Assembly (NCBI RefSeq): GCF_024746815.1
Contig: NZ_CP080525.1
Location: forward strand, 4,954,501 to 5,018,500
Length of the DNA stretch: 64,000 nucleotides
Source of the DNA: Mesorhizobium sp. AR07
GTDB lineage: Bacteria > Pseudomonadota > Alphaproteobacteria > Rhizobiales > Rhizobiaceae
Direction: 5' to 3'
The first letter of the stretch is position 1. Every line of letters begins with the position of its first letter. Under the pieces are notes generated by a model, which saw only the letters and a program-made list of their open reading frames with translations, had not been told where the DNA came from and ran no database searches. Shown one piece after another: positions 19,210 through 29,770 of this stretch. Both the position numbers and the translations under genes were made by a program.

Positions 19210-19488
19210 GCGGTTCCGTGGCTCTCATCCAGCTGCGTGCACCAACCTAGGTGTGTTGATATTCAGGTCATGCCGGCCTGCAAACGGCAGTTTTCTACGC
19301 TTCCGGTGCTCACGTACTTTAAGTACGCTCCGCTCCGGTTCTCGAAAACCGCCGTTTTCGCCTCGGCCTGACCTGAATCTCGACACACCCTAGTATTTTC
19401 CATTTTTTTTTGAAAGTCATCGCACACCTCGCCTCTTTCCGTTTGCGCCCCAGCCCGTAAAGTCACCGGATCGGCAGGGACGACTTCA
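19210..19488. promoter_or_regulatory. Divergent region between lysR and puuD
   Basis: 279 bases containing the palindromic repeat 19247-19393 and, nearer puuD, an AT-rich stretch with a run of T then TGAAAGT (19403-19417) and TCGCAC (19420-19425). The latter pair of words also occurs upstream of uraH. The puuD promoter should lie between the repeat and the ATG at 19489. No clear -35/-10 assignment. Confidence 0.45.
19247..19393. repeat. Dispersed 147-bp imperfect palindrome, copy 1
   Basis: Runs from CTAGGTGTGTTGA to CACACCCTAG. The two halves are imperfect inverted repeats meeting at CGTACTTTAAGTACG; the arms include ATTCAGGTCATGCCGGCCTG and its counterpart CGGCCTGACCTGAAT. It closely resembles 22019-22164. 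It lies 37 bases upstream of the lysR start. Confidence 0.88.
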
Positions 19489-20706
19489 ATGATGGATTTC
19501 GCGATTTTCTGGGACTGGCTGAGCTTCGCCGTGCGCTGGCTGCATGTCGTCACCGGCATTGCCTGGATCGGCTCGTCATTCTACTTCGTCGCGCTCGACC
19601 TCGGCCTGCGCCAGCGTCCCGGCATGCCTGTCGGTGCCTTCGGCGAGGAATGGCAGGTGCATGGCGGCGGCTTCTACCATATTCAGAAATATCTGGTGGC
19701 GCCGGCCGAGATGCCCGAGCACCTGACCTGGTTCAAATGGGAATCCTACGCCACCTGGCTGTCCGGCTTCGCCATGCTGTGCGTGGTCTATTATGCCGGA
19801 GCCGATCTGTTCCTGATCGATCCCAACGTGCTGCCGATGTCGGTGCCGGTCGGCATCCTGCTGTCCATGGCGACGATCGGCGTCGGCTGGGTGGTCTATG
19901 ATCTCCTGTGCCGCTCGCCGCTTGGGAAAAGCGACACCGGGCTGATGCTGGTGCTCTACTGCGTGCTGGTGTTCATCGCCTGGGGGCTCACCCATTTGTT
20001 CACCGGCCGCGCTGCCTTCCTGCATCTGGGCGCCATCACCGCGACGATCATGTCGGCCAATGTCTTCATGGTCATCATCCCCAACCAGAAGATCGTCGTT
20101 GCCGACCTGATCGCCGGCCGCAAGCCCGATCCGAAATACGGCAAGATCGCCAAGCAGCGCTCCCTGCACAACAACTATCTGACGCTGCCGGTGCTGTTCC
20201 TGATGCTGTCGAACCACTATCCGCTGGCATTCGGGACGCAGTTCAACTGGGTCATCGCCTCGCTGGTGTTCTTCATCGGCGTGCTGATTCGGCACTATTT
20301 CAACAGCGTCCACGCGCGCAAGGGCAACCCGCATTGGACCTGGCTGGGCGCCCTTGTGCTGTTCATCATCATCATCTGGCTGTCGACCGCGCCAAAGGTG
20401 CTGACCGGCGAACCGAAGGCTTCGGCTGAAGCGCAGACACTCATCGCGTCAGTGCATTTCCCGGCCGTACGCGACACGGTGCTTGGCCGTTGCTCGATGT
20501 GCCACGCGGCGGAGCCGGTCTATGAGGGCATCTATCATGCGCCCAAGGGCGTGATGCTGGACACCGACGCCGACATCGCCAACCACGCCCGCGAGATCTA
20601 TCTGCAGGCTGGGCGCAGCCACGCCATGCCGCCAGCCAACGTCTCCCAGATCACGGACAAGGAACGCGCGCTGCTGGTGGCCTGGTTCGAAGGCGCGGGG
20701 AAATAA
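19489..20706 (+). CDS. puuD: Urate hydroxylase PuuD (membrane urate oxidase with cytochrome c domain)
   Basis: 405 residues. About eight membrane segments (starting WLHVVTGIAWIGSSFYFV) make up the DUF989-type domain, and a C-terminal cytochrome c domain follows with the haem motif CSMCH at residues 335-339. This family replaces soluble uricase, oxidising urate to 5-hydroxyisourate at the membrane and passing electrons to the respiratory chain rather than making H2O2. No uricase gene is present in the window, consistent with this role. Two bases separate its stop from guaD. Confidence 0.94.
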   Translation: MMDFAIFWDWLSFAVRWLHVVTGIAWIGSSFYFVALDLGLRQRPGMPVGAFGEEWQVHGGGFYHIQKYLVAPAEMPEHLTWFKWESYATWLSGFAMLCVVYYAGADLFLIDPNVLPMSVPVGILLSMATIGVGWVVYDLLCRSPLGKSDTGLMLVLYCVLVFIAWGLTHLFTGRAAFLHLGAITATIMSANVFMVIIPNQKIVVADLIAGRKPDPKYGKIAKQRSLHNNYLTLPVLFLMLSNHYPLAFGTQFNWVIASLVFFIGVLIRHYFNSVHARKGNPHWTWLGALVLFIIIIWLSTAPKVLTGEPKASAEAQTLIASVHFPAVRDTVLGRCSMCHAAEPVYEGIYHAPKGVMLDTDADIANHAREIYLQAGRSHAMPPANVSQITDKERALLVAWFEGAGK

Positions 20707-20708
20707 GC

Positions 20709-22022
20709 ATGACCTCGACACTTCTGCGCGGCCGCACGCTGTCCTTCGTGCGCTGGCCGCAAACCATCGATGACCATGCGGCCTGGCGCTACGAAGAGGA
20801 TGGCGGCCTGCTGATCCGCGACGGCCGGATCGTCGCCGCCGGCGCCTATACGCAAGTCGAGAAACAGGCCGGCGAGGGCGCAAAGAAGATCGACCATCGG
20901 CCGCATCTGCTGCTGCCGGGCTTCATCGACGCGCATGTGCATTTCCCGCAGATGCAGATCATCGCCTCTTATGGCGCCGAACTGCTCGATTGGCTCAACA
21001 CCTACACGTTTCCGGAAGAGACGAAGTTCGCCAACGCGCAGCATGGCCGCCGCATCGCGCGGCTGTTCCTCGACGAGATGGTGCGCCACGGCACCACGAC
21101 GGTCGCCGCCTACTGCTCCGTGCACAAGGCGTCGGCCGAAGCCTTTTTTCACGAGTCGCATGACCGCAACATGCTCAACATCGCCGGCAAGGTAATGATG
21201 GACCGCAATGCGCCCGACGGTGTGCTCGACACGCCGCAATCGGGCTATGACGACAGCAAGGCGCTGATCAAGGAATGGCATGGCAAGGGGCGCCAGCACT
21301 ATGCCATCACGCCGCGCTTTGCCATCACCTCGTCGCCGGAACAGATGGAGATGGCGGGAGCGCTGTGCCGTGAACATCCCGACCTGCACATGCAGACGCA
21401 TCTGTCGGAAAACCACGCCGAGATCGCCTTCACCAGGGAACTCTATCCGTGGTCGCGCGACTATACCGACGTCTACGAACACTACGGGCTGTTGGGGAAG
21501 AAGAGCCTGTTCGGTCACTGTATCCATCTGTCCGAACGCGAGGCGGACGCGCTCTCGAATTCAGGTTCGGTGGCGGTGTTCTGCCCGACCTCGAACCTGT
21601 TCCTCGGTTCCGGCCTGTTCGACTATCAGCGCTTTCGCCGCCGCGACAAGCCGATCCGGATCGCAGCCGCCACCGATGTCGGCGGCGGCACCAACTACTC
21701 GATGCTGCGCACCATGGACGAGGGCTACAAGGTGATCGCGCTGAACGGCGAGAAGCTCAACCCGTTCCAGTCCTTCTGGCAGATGACGCGCGGCAATGCC
21801 GAGGCGCTGTCGGTGGCGGAAAAGATCGGCACGCTGGACGAAGGCAGCGACGCCGATATCGTCGTGCTCGACGCCAGGGCCACGCCGGCCATGCGGCTCA
21901 GGATGGAAACGGTCGAGACGCTGGCGCAGGAACTGTTTCTTTTGCAGACGCTGGGCGACGACCGCGCCGTGCGCGAGGTCTATGTCGCGGGGCGGGCGGC
22001 CAAGACCGACATGGCGATCTAG
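20709..22022 (+). CDS. guaD: Guanine deaminase (amidohydrolase superfamily)
   Basis: 437 residues. Metal site motifs of the amidohydrolase barrel are present: GFIDAHVHFPQMQ, MQTHLSENHAE, LFGHCIHLSE and AATDVGGGTNYSM. It converts guanine to xanthine, feeding xanthine dehydrogenase. Co-transcribed with puuD. The stop codon TAG (20 bases of context aside) is formed by the CTAG edge of the dispersed palindrome at 22019, so the repeat abuts or slightly overlaps the gene end. Confidence 0.95.
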   Translation: MTSTLLRGRTLSFVRWPQTIDDHAAWRYEEDGGLLIRDGRIVAAGAYTQVEKQAGEGAKKIDHRPHLLLPGFIDAHVHFPQMQIIASYGAELLDWLNTYTFPEETKFANAQHGRRIARLFLDEMVRHGTTTVAAYCSVHKASAEAFFHESHDRNMLNIAGKVMMDRNAPDGVLDTPQSGYDDSKALIKEWHGKGRQHYAITPRFAITSSPEQMEMAGALCREHPDLHMQTHLSENHAEIAFTRELYPWSRDYTDVYEHYGLLGKKSLFGHCIHLSEREADALSNSGSVAVFCPTSNLFLGSGLFDYQRFRRRDKPIRIAAATDVGGGTNYSMLRTMDEGYKVIALNGEKLNPFQSFWQMTRGNAEALSVAEKIGTLDEGSDADIVVLDARATPAMRLRMETVETLAQELFLLQTLGDDRAVREVYVAGRAAKTDMAI

Positions 22023-22164
22023 GCATGCTGACATTCAGGTGATGCCGGCCTGCAAATGGGGGCTTCCTGCGCTTCCGGTGCTCACGTACTTCGCGTACGC
22101 TCCGCTCCGGTTCTCGGAAGCCACCATTTTCGGCGCGGCCTGACCTGAATCTCAACATACCTAG
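22019..22164. repeat. Dispersed imperfect palindrome, copy 2
   Basis: Begins CTAGGCATGCTGACATTCAGG and ends CTCAACATACCTAG, with the axis at CGTACTTCGCGTACG. It resembles 19247-19393 along its whole length, with shared blocks such as TGCCGGCCTGCAAA and CGCTTCCGGTGCTCACGTACTT. It fills the gap between guaD and the next gene and supplies the guaD stop codon. It may form a strong hairpin at the end of the puuD-guaD transcript. Confidence 0.88.
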
Positions 22165-22251
22165 CGCACCCAACCTTACGAAGTCGCGCAGACGCTTGAC
22201 CCGGCGGCAGCCATCGGTCAAAGCGTGCGGCGAGATTGACAGGGGAACGAC

Positions 22252-22755
22252 ATGGCCGCTGCGGACGACATCGCTCTGATCAAGAGACAGGAAGAAACCC
22301 TTGTCTTTCCCGCCTTCGATGAGGCTGTCGCTTTCAAGGTCGGTTCGGCCATCCGCGACCGAGCTTTGGCCGAGAACATGCCAATCATCGTCGACATCAG
22401 GACCTTCGATCGGCCGCTGTTCTACGCTGCTATGCCGGGCTCGAACGCCTCCAATCCCGATTGGGCGCGGCGCAAGATCAATGTCGTCAAGCGGTTCCTG
22501 AGAAGCACTTATCGCATGGTGCTGGAGCAGCAGCGCCCCGACCGCGACTTCAAGGTCGGTGAGGGGCTGGATATTGCCGATCATGTGCTGGCCGGCGGTG
22601 GTTTCCCGGTCACGGTCAAGGGTGCGGGCGTCATTGGTGTGATCGCCGTTTCCGGTCTGCCTGAGCGCGAGGATCATGGCGTCGTGGTCGAGGCGCTATG
22701 CAATCACCTAGGTATCAACGGGCGCGAGCTTGCGCTGCCGCCGGAAGCAAAATGA
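22252..22755 (+). CDS. UPF0303 / heme-degrading-domain-like protein
   Basis: 167 residues, ATG preceded by AGGGGAACG. Sequence follows the UPF0303 (GlcG/HbpS-like) family: EETLVFPAFDEAVAFKVGSAIRDRA, NWAR-type central segment, and a Gly-rich C-terminal part (FPVTVKGAGVIGVIAVSGLPEREDHGVVVEAL). GlcG-like proteins often accompany glycolate or glyoxylate genes; here the glycerate kinase gene overlaps it by 4 bases. Biochemical role is unknown. Confidence 0.8.
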   Translation: MAAADDIALIKRQEETLVFPAFDEAVAFKVGSAIRDRALAENMPIIVDIRTFDRPLFYAAMPGSNASNPDWARRKINVVKRFLRSTYRMVLEQQRPDRDFKVGEGLDIADHVLAGGGFPVTVKGAGVIGVIAVSGLPEREDHGVVVEALCNHLGINGRELALPPEAK

Positions 22756-24011
22756 TCGACCCCAAGACCTTCCTCACCTCCATCTTCAACGCGGCCGTCG
22801 CCGCCGCCGATCCGGAACGAACCATTCGGGATCATTTGCCGGCCAAGCCGAAGGGCCGCACCATTGTCATTGGCGCGGGAAAAGGCTCGGCGCAGATGGC
22901 GGCGGCCTTCGAGAAGGTCTGGGACGGGCCGATCGAAGGGCTGGTCGTCACCCGCTACGGTTACGGCGCCAAATGCGAGCGCATCGAGATCATCGAGGCG
23001 GCGCATCCGGTGCCGGACGCAGCCGGCCTGGAAGCTTCGAAACGCTTGCTTGCCAAGGTTCAGGGACTGACAGCCGACGATCTGGTGGTGGCACTGATTT
23101 CCGGCGGTGGTTCCGCGCTGCTGCCGTCACCGGCCGGAAGCCTGACGCTGGCCGACGAGATCGCCGTCAACGAGGCGCTGCTCGCCTCCGGGGCGCCGAT
23201 CGCGGCGATGAACACCATCCGCAAGCATGTTTCCACCATCAAGGGCGGCCGGCTGGCGGCCGCCGCCTGGCCGGCCAGGGTGGTGTCGCTGGTCGTTTCC
23301 GATATTCCCGGCGACAATCCGGCGCTGGTCGCCTCCGGTCCGACTGTTCCTGATTCCGGCAGTCGCGAGGACGCACTGGCGTCGATATCAGCCTATGGCA
23401 TGAAACTGCCGGCCGCGGTGATGGCGCATATCAATTCGCCGGCCGCCGATGCGCCAAGTCCCGGGGATGAACGCTTTTCGCGCAATGAGGTGCACCTGAT
23501 CGCTTCGGCCGGTGTGTCGCTCGAAGCGGCGGCTGCCGAAGCGAAACGGCAAGGCGTCGAAGCTGTCATCCTGTCCGACTCGATCGAAGGCGAAGCGCGC
23601 GAGGTCGGCGGCGTGCATGCGGCCATCGCGCGCGAAGTCGCGACGCGCGACCGGCCGTTCAGCAAGCCGGTGCTGATCCTGTCGGGCGGCGAAACAACCG
23701 TAACGCTCCGGGCCAAGGGCAAGGGCGGCCGCAACTCCGAATTCCTGCTGGCCTTCGCCATCGCCATCGACGGCGCCGAAGGCATCCATTCGCTGGCCGC
23801 CGACACGGACGGCATCGACGGCTCGGAAGACAATGCCGGCGCCTTCGCCGACGGTTCGACCGTGTCGCGCATGCGCGCGGCGGGCGTCGATGCCAAGGCG
23901 ATGCTGGCCGGCAACAATGCCTGGACGGCCTTCAATGCCGTCGGCGACCTTTTCGTACCCGGCCCGACGGGGACGAATGTCAACGATCTCAGGGCAATTC
24001 TCATCCGTTAG
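22752..24011 (+). CDS. gckA: Glycerate 2-kinase (MOFRL family)
   Basis: 419 residues starting at the ATG that overlaps the preceding TGA; the longer frame from 22698 lies inside the neighbour. Motifs of the GckA/TtuD family are visible: IGAGKGSAQMA, SGGGSALLPSP, MNTIRKHVSTIKGGRLA, SDIPGDNPALVASGPT, and the MOFRL segment GGRNSEFLLAFAI...DTDGIDG. It phosphorylates D-glycerate to 2-phosphoglycerate. Glyoxylate from ureidoglycolate could reach it through tartronate semialdehyde, giving a metabolic link to the purine locus. Older annotations call it hydroxypyruvate reductase TtuD. Confidence 0.9.
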   Translation: MIDPKTFLTSIFNAAVAAADPERTIRDHLPAKPKGRTIVIGAGKGSAQMAAAFEKVWDGPIEGLVVTRYGYGAKCERIEIIEAAHPVPDAAGLEASKRLLAKVQGLTADDLVVALISGGGSALLPSPAGSLTLADEIAVNEALLASGAPIAAMNTIRKHVSTIKGGRLAAAAWPARVVSLVVSDIPGDNPALVASGPTVPDSGSREDALASISAYGMKLPAAVMAHINSPAADAPSPGDERFSRNEVHLIASAGVSLEAAAAEAKRQGVEAVILSDSIEGEAREVGGVHAAIAREVATRDRPFSKPVLILSGGETTVTLRAKGKGGRNSEFLLAFAIAIDGAEGIHSLAADTDGIDGSEDNAGAFADGSTVSRMRAAGVDAKAMLAGNNAWTAFNAVGDLFVPGPTGTNVNDLRAILIR

Positions 24012-24019
24012 GCCATGGA

Positions 24020-25483
<1,464 letters not shown>

Positions 25484-25485
25484 GG

Positions 25486-26721
25486 TCAAAACAGCGACAG
25501 TTGCTCGCAGGAGCGCACGATCTTGCCTCGCAATCCGGTCTTGTCGGTGAGTGCACCCGGCGACCAGCCTTCGGCGATGATGAACGGCCGTAACTTGGCG
25601 ATCGATTGGCACAGGCGCCCGACATCTTCCAGTCGCAGCCGCCGGTGGCGGCGGGTTTCCAGGATTTTGGCGATCACCCTGGTGCCGAGACCCGGTACGC
25701 GCAGCAGCGCTTCGCGGTCGGCGCGATTGATATCGACGGGGAACCGTCCCCTGTTGCGCAGCGCCCAGGCCAGTTTCGGATCGATGGCAAGGTCGAGCAT
25801 GCCGTCGCTGCTGCCGGCCAGGATCTCCGGCTGCGAAAATCCATAGAACCGCATCAGCCAGTCGGCCTGATAGAGCCGGTGTTCACGCATCAGCGGCGGC
25901 TTCTGCAAGGGCAGGGACGATGACGAATCCGGAATCGGACTGAAAGCAGAATAATAGACCCGCCGCAGGTGGTAGCTGCCATAGAGTCGCGCGCTGGTGT
26001 GCAGGATGCCGTCATCGGAGGTCTTGTCGGCGCCGACGATCATCTGCGTCGACTGCCCGCCGGGAGCGAAACGTTCGCGCTTTTTGGTTTTCAGTGTCGG
26101 TTCGGCCTTTTCCTCCATTTTCTGGCGCAGCCTGGCCATCGAGAGCCGGATTGTTTCCGGCTTCTTTTCGGGTGCCAGTCTCTTCACGCCCTCATCCGTG
26201 GGCAGTTCTACATTGATCGACAGCCGGTCGGCGTAAAGGCCTGCCTTTTCGACCAGTTCCTGCGAACTCTCCGGAATGGTCTTCAGATGGATATAGCCGG
26301 AGAATTTTTCTTCCAGCCGCAGCCTTCGGGCCACCTCGACCATCTCGCCCATCGTCTCGTCGGGCGAGCGGATGACGCCAGAGGACAGAAACAGGCCCTC
26401 TATGTAATTGCGCCGGTAGAAATCCATGGTCAGCTTCACCACCTCGTCGACGGTGAAACGGGCGCGCCGCACGTTCGAGGAGGAGCGGTTGATGCAATAG
26501 CTGCAATCGTAAATGCAGAAATTGGTCAGCAGGATCTTCAGCAGCGAAATGCAGCGGCCGTCCGGCGCATAGGAATGGCAGATGCCCATGCCTTCGGTGG
26601 AACCGATGCCGCCGGATTTCAGCGAATCCTTTTTCGCCGCGCCCGACGAGGCGCAGGAGGCGTCGTACTTTGCGGCATCGGACAGGATTGCAAGCTTTTC
26701 GCGGACGGTGAGCGCTGACAT
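25486..26721 (-). CDS. Putative DNA modification/repair radical SAM protein
   Basis: 411 residues from the ATG at 26721; earlier in-frame starts lack support. The radical SAM cluster is C69-x3-C73-x2-C76 (NFCIYDCSYC), then a TIM-barrel with GLFLSSGV and LSINVELP. Near the C-terminus is a helix-hairpin-helix (LLRVPGLGTRVIAKIL) of the DNA-binding type. Matches the family named TIGR03916, which habitually pairs with UdgX fusions. Likely repairs or modifies a DNA base; the reaction is unknown. First gene of a two-gene operon. Confidence 0.9.
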   Translation of the reverse strand: MSALTVREKLAILSDAAKYDASCASSGAAKKDSLKSGGIGSTEGMGICHSYAPDGRCISLLKILLTNFCIYDCSYCINRSSSNVRRARFTVDEVVKLTMDFYRRNYIEGLFLSSGVIRSPDETMGEMVEVARRLRLEEKFSGYIHLKTIPESSQELVEKAGLYADRLSINVELPTDEGVKRLAPEKKPETIRLSMARLRQKMEEKAEPTLKTKKRERFAPGGQSTQMIVGADKTSDDGILHTSARLYGSYHLRRVYYSAFSPIPDSSSSLPLQKPPLMREHRLYQADWLMRFYGFSQPEILAGSSDGMLDLAIDPKLAWALRNRGRFPVDINRADREALLRVPGLGTRVIAKILETRRHRRLRLEDVGRLCQSIAKLRPFIIAEGWSPGALTDKTGLRGKIVRSCEQLSLF

Positions 26722-26817
26722 ATGTTCATGATATGTTCCAGGGAGCCACCGCGCTATCACATTTGACATAGGCTGCGAAAAAGTGATCGCCGCCTCTCCG
26801 CTCACGATCGTGTCGAA

Positions 26818-28203
26818 CTACACCTCGTGCAGATAGAGGTGATAATCCAGCTCGCTGACCGTGCGCGCCACGCGCAGATACTCGGACTGCTTGATCGCCA
26901 CGAAGGTGCGGTGCAGGTCCTCGCCGAGCGCGCCTTTCAGGAAGCTGGATGCTCGCGCGGCTTCGATCGCGGCGCGCCAGTCGACCGGCATAGTCGTGCG
27001 CGTGACCGCCGCCTCGTAGCCGTTGCCGGTCGTTTCCGGACCGGGATCGAGACCTTCGTCGAGGCCTTTGATGATGGCGGCGAGCACGGTCGCGGCGATC
27101 AGATAGGGGTTGGCGTCGACGCCGGACGGCCGGTGCTCGATGCGCCGGTTCTTTGCATCGCCCGCTGGAACGCGCAGTGCCACGGAGCGGTTGTTGACGC
27201 CCCAGGTCGGCGCCACCGGCGCATAGGATTGCGAAACGAAGCGCCGCCAGGAATTGGCGTGCGGCGCAAACACCAGCATCGATTCGGCCATCGTCTGGAT
27301 CAGGCCGCCGAGCCCCTGCAGCAACGGCAGCGACCAGCTCTCGCCGCCGGCTTCGGCAAAGACGTTTCGGCCGGCCTTGTCCTGCAGCGAGACATGGAAA
27401 TGCATGCCCGAGCCGGCATATTTCTCGATAGGCTTGGCCATGAAACAGGCAGTGACGCCGTGGCGGCGCGCCTGCGCCCGAACCAGCCGTTTCAGCATGA
27501 CCAGATCGTCGGCCGCCCGCATCACGTCCTTGCGGTAGTTCAGCGTCAATTCGTACTGGCCGGGCGCATATTCGGAAATCACCGTCTCGGCCGGGATGCC
27601 TTGCGCCTTGGCTGCGGCATAGATGTCCGAGAACAGCGGCTCCATGCCGTGCAGGTGATCAACGGAATAGACTTCCGTCTTGCCAGAGACGCGGCCATCG
27701 AGCACGGCGCGCGCCGGCTGCACCTTGCCGTCCGCGTCGCGCTCATTGGCCAGCAGGAAGAATTCGAGCTCGAAGGCGCCGGCGGGATAAAGACCCTTGG
27801 CCGCGAGGATATCGACCTGCCGGGCCAGCGCCAGGCGTGGGTCCGACGACATCGGCCGGCCGTCGAGCTGATACATCGCCATCAGCAACTGGCCGCGCGG
27901 CGGGCTCGTGCCGTAGAGCGGCACCAGCGTGCCGGGGATTGGCCATGCCCTGAGGTCGCCGTCGCCGGTGGTCCAGATCAGCCCGGTTTCGTGCACATCC
28001 TCGCCGGTGATATCGAGGCCGAGGATCGAGATCGGCATGTGGCGGCCGCCCTCGAAGATGCTTTTCAGCTCATGCCGGCGCACGATCTTGCCGCGGCCGA
28101 CGCCATTGGCGTCGGTCAGCACGATATCGAAGGCTTCGATCTCGGGATGGGCGTCGAGAAAGGCTTGCGCCTCGGTGGGCGTCGAGCCCGAAGGTGAGGT
28201 CAT
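26818..28203 (-). CDS. Glutamine synthetase family protein (gamma-glutamylamine ligase type)
   Basis: 461 residues from the ATG at 28203. Shows the GS fold: FDIVLTDANGVGRGK, AFELEFFLL (metal Glu), YAPGQYELTLNY, KPIEKYAGSGMHFHVSL, NNRSVALRVP and RIEHRPSGVDANPYL. It lacks the typical GlnA adenylylation region and groups by eye with PuuA/IpuC-like enzymes that join glutamate to amines. Follows the aminotransferase gene by 28 bases in the same direction, suggesting breakdown of a polyamine or other primary amine. Confidence 0.88.
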   Translation of the reverse strand: MTSPSGSTPTEAQAFLDAHPEIEAFDIVLTDANGVGRGKIVRRHELKSIFEGGRHMPISILGLDITGEDVHETGLIWTTGDGDLRAWPIPGTLVPLYGTSPPRGQLLMAMYQLDGRPMSSDPRLALARQVDILAAKGLYPAGAFELEFFLLANERDADGKVQPARAVLDGRVSGKTEVYSVDHLHGMEPLFSDIYAAAKAQGIPAETVISEYAPGQYELTLNYRKDVMRAADDLVMLKRLVRAQARRHGVTACFMAKPIEKYAGSGMHFHVSLQDKAGRNVFAEAGGESWSLPLLQGLGGLIQTMAESMLVFAPHANSWRRFVSQSYAPVAPTWGVNNRSVALRVPAGDAKNRRIEHRPSGVDANPYLIAATVLAAIIKGLDEGLDPGPETTGNGYEAAVTRTTMPVDWRAAIEAARASSFLKGALGEDLHRTFVAIKQSEYLRVARTVSELDYHLYLHEV

Positions 28204-28231
28204 GATCGCACTCGGATTTGGCTTGCTTGTC

Positions 28232-29614
28232 TCATGCCGCAAGCTTTGCCGCAACCGCGCCGAAGGCGGTGATCAGCCGGTTGACCTGGGCGCCGGTGGT
28301 CGCCGGCGAAATCAGCATCATGTTGTGGAAGGGTGCGATCAGCACGCCGCGATTGACCAGCGCGACATGGATGGCGGCTTCCAGTTCCGGCGCATGCGCT
28401 GTCTCCGCCTCGGCGCCATTGTGCAGCGGACCGGGCGCGCAGATGAACTCGACGCGGGCGCCGACGCGGGCGACATGCCAGGGCAAGCGGTAGCGGTCGA
28501 TCACGCCGGTCAGCCCGGCATCGAGCCGCCGCGCCAGATGGTCCATGCGAGCATAGTTTTCCTCGGTCATCACCTGTTCGAGCGTGGCGCGCATCGCCGC
28601 GAACTGCAGCGGGTTGGCCGACAGCGTCGTGCCCATGCCGGAATAACCCGGCTCCTTGGTCCTGATATAGTCGGCGTAGCGCGAGGCGACGTCGTCGCTC
28701 ATGCCCCACACGCTTGCCGGCACGCCGCCGGCAATCGGCTTGCCCAGCACGAAGAAGTCCGGCTCAAGTCCGTATTTCCTGGTGTAGCCGCCGGGGCCGG
28801 TCGAGATCGTGTGCGTCTCGTCGATCAGAAGCAGCGTGCCGGTTTCGCGCGTCAGCCTGCGCAGAGCGTCGTGGAAGCCCGGATCGGCCAGCACCATGCA
28901 GGAATTGGTCAGCACCGGCTCGGCGATGACACAAGCGACATCCTTATCCCTAAGCGCGGTTTCCAGAGCCGGGACGTCGTTGAATTCGATCACCTTCGCC
29001 GTGCGGGTCAGGTCGCGGAACTCGCCCGCCAGCCCCGGCCGGTTGACCGGGATACCATCGACCAGTCGCACCATCGTCTCGTCGACCGAGCCGTGATAGC
29101 AGCCGTTGAAGACCAGGATCTTTTCGCGCCCGGTGACGGCGCGGGCAACGCGCAGCGCAAAGCGGTTGGCGTCGGTCGCCGTCGTCGCGATCTGCCAGAA
29201 CGGCAGGCCGAAACGCTGCTGCAGCAGCGGGCCGATGGCGAGCGCGTCTTCCGAAGGCAGCATATAGGTCAGGCCGCGCCCGGCCTGCCGGCGGATGGCG
29301 CGCGCCACCGGAGGCGGTGAATGGCCGAACATCGAGCCGGTGTCGCCGAGGCAGAAATCGTCAAGCCTGATACCGTCGATGTCGGTGATGGTGGCGCCCC
29401 TGGCGCTGTCGACCAGGATTGGAAACGGTGTCGGCCAGTCGTTCATCCAGTGCATCGGCACGCCGCCGAAGAAGCCCGGCAGGCCATTGCCCACCTTCGC
29501 CTGCGATTTCGGCCGCGCCTTGCGGAAGACGACTCCCTCGGTCTCGCGCAGGTCGGCAATGCGGTTGCGATCGATGCCGCCGATGGACGCCTTTGAACTG
29601 TCGCTGCTGTGCAT
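28232..29614 (-). CDS. Class III pyridoxal-phosphate aminotransferase
   Basis: 460 residues, GAGGGG before the ATG. Class III features include GDTGSMFGHSPPPVARA, NGCYHGSVDE, LLLIDETHT (PLP-ring Asp replaced in the context IDE) and FVLGKPIAGGVPA with the expected Schiff-base Lys. Similar to glutamate-1-semialdehyde aminomutase-like transaminases. Transcribed first, ahead of the glutamine-synthetase-like gene. Probably transaminates an omega-amino compound in the same pathway; the substrate is not determined. Confidence 0.9.
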   Translation of the reverse strand: MHSSDSSKASIGGIDRNRIADLRETEGVVFRKARPKSQAKVGNGLPGFFGGVPMHWMNDWPTPFPILVDSARGATITDIDGIRLDDFCLGDTGSMFGHSPPPVARAIRRQAGRGLTYMLPSEDALAIGPLLQQRFGLPFWQIATTATDANRFALRVARAVTGREKILVFNGCYHGSVDETMVRLVDGIPVNRPGLAGEFRDLTRTAKVIEFNDVPALETALRDKDVACVIAEPVLTNSCMVLADPGFHDALRRLTRETGTLLLIDETHTISTGPGGYTRKYGLEPDFFVLGKPIAGGVPASVWGMSDDVASRYADYIRTKEPGYSGMGTTLSANPLQFAAMRATLEQVMTEENYARMDHLARRLDAGLTGVIDRYRLPWHVARVGARVEFICAPGPLHNGAEAETAHAPELEAAIHVALVNRGVLIAPFHNMMLISPATTGAQVNRLITAFGAVAAKLAA

Positions 29615-29770
29615 GGAAACCCCTCTTGTCGGTCCCTCTTAACCAATCATCGTCCGCAACCGCAATCGGCCGCGCGTCTGTCCTGCATTGGCTCAGCCGC
29701 CAGCGGCGGCGCTTGACCCTGTTGGTGAAGTCAACGCCAATGCTGGCGGCGAAGGGCGGGAGGGGACAAA

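Noticed and set aside
22019..22164. Insertion sequence or MITE with transposase
   Set aside because: No transposase frame and no clear target duplication; kept as a dispersed palindrome only.
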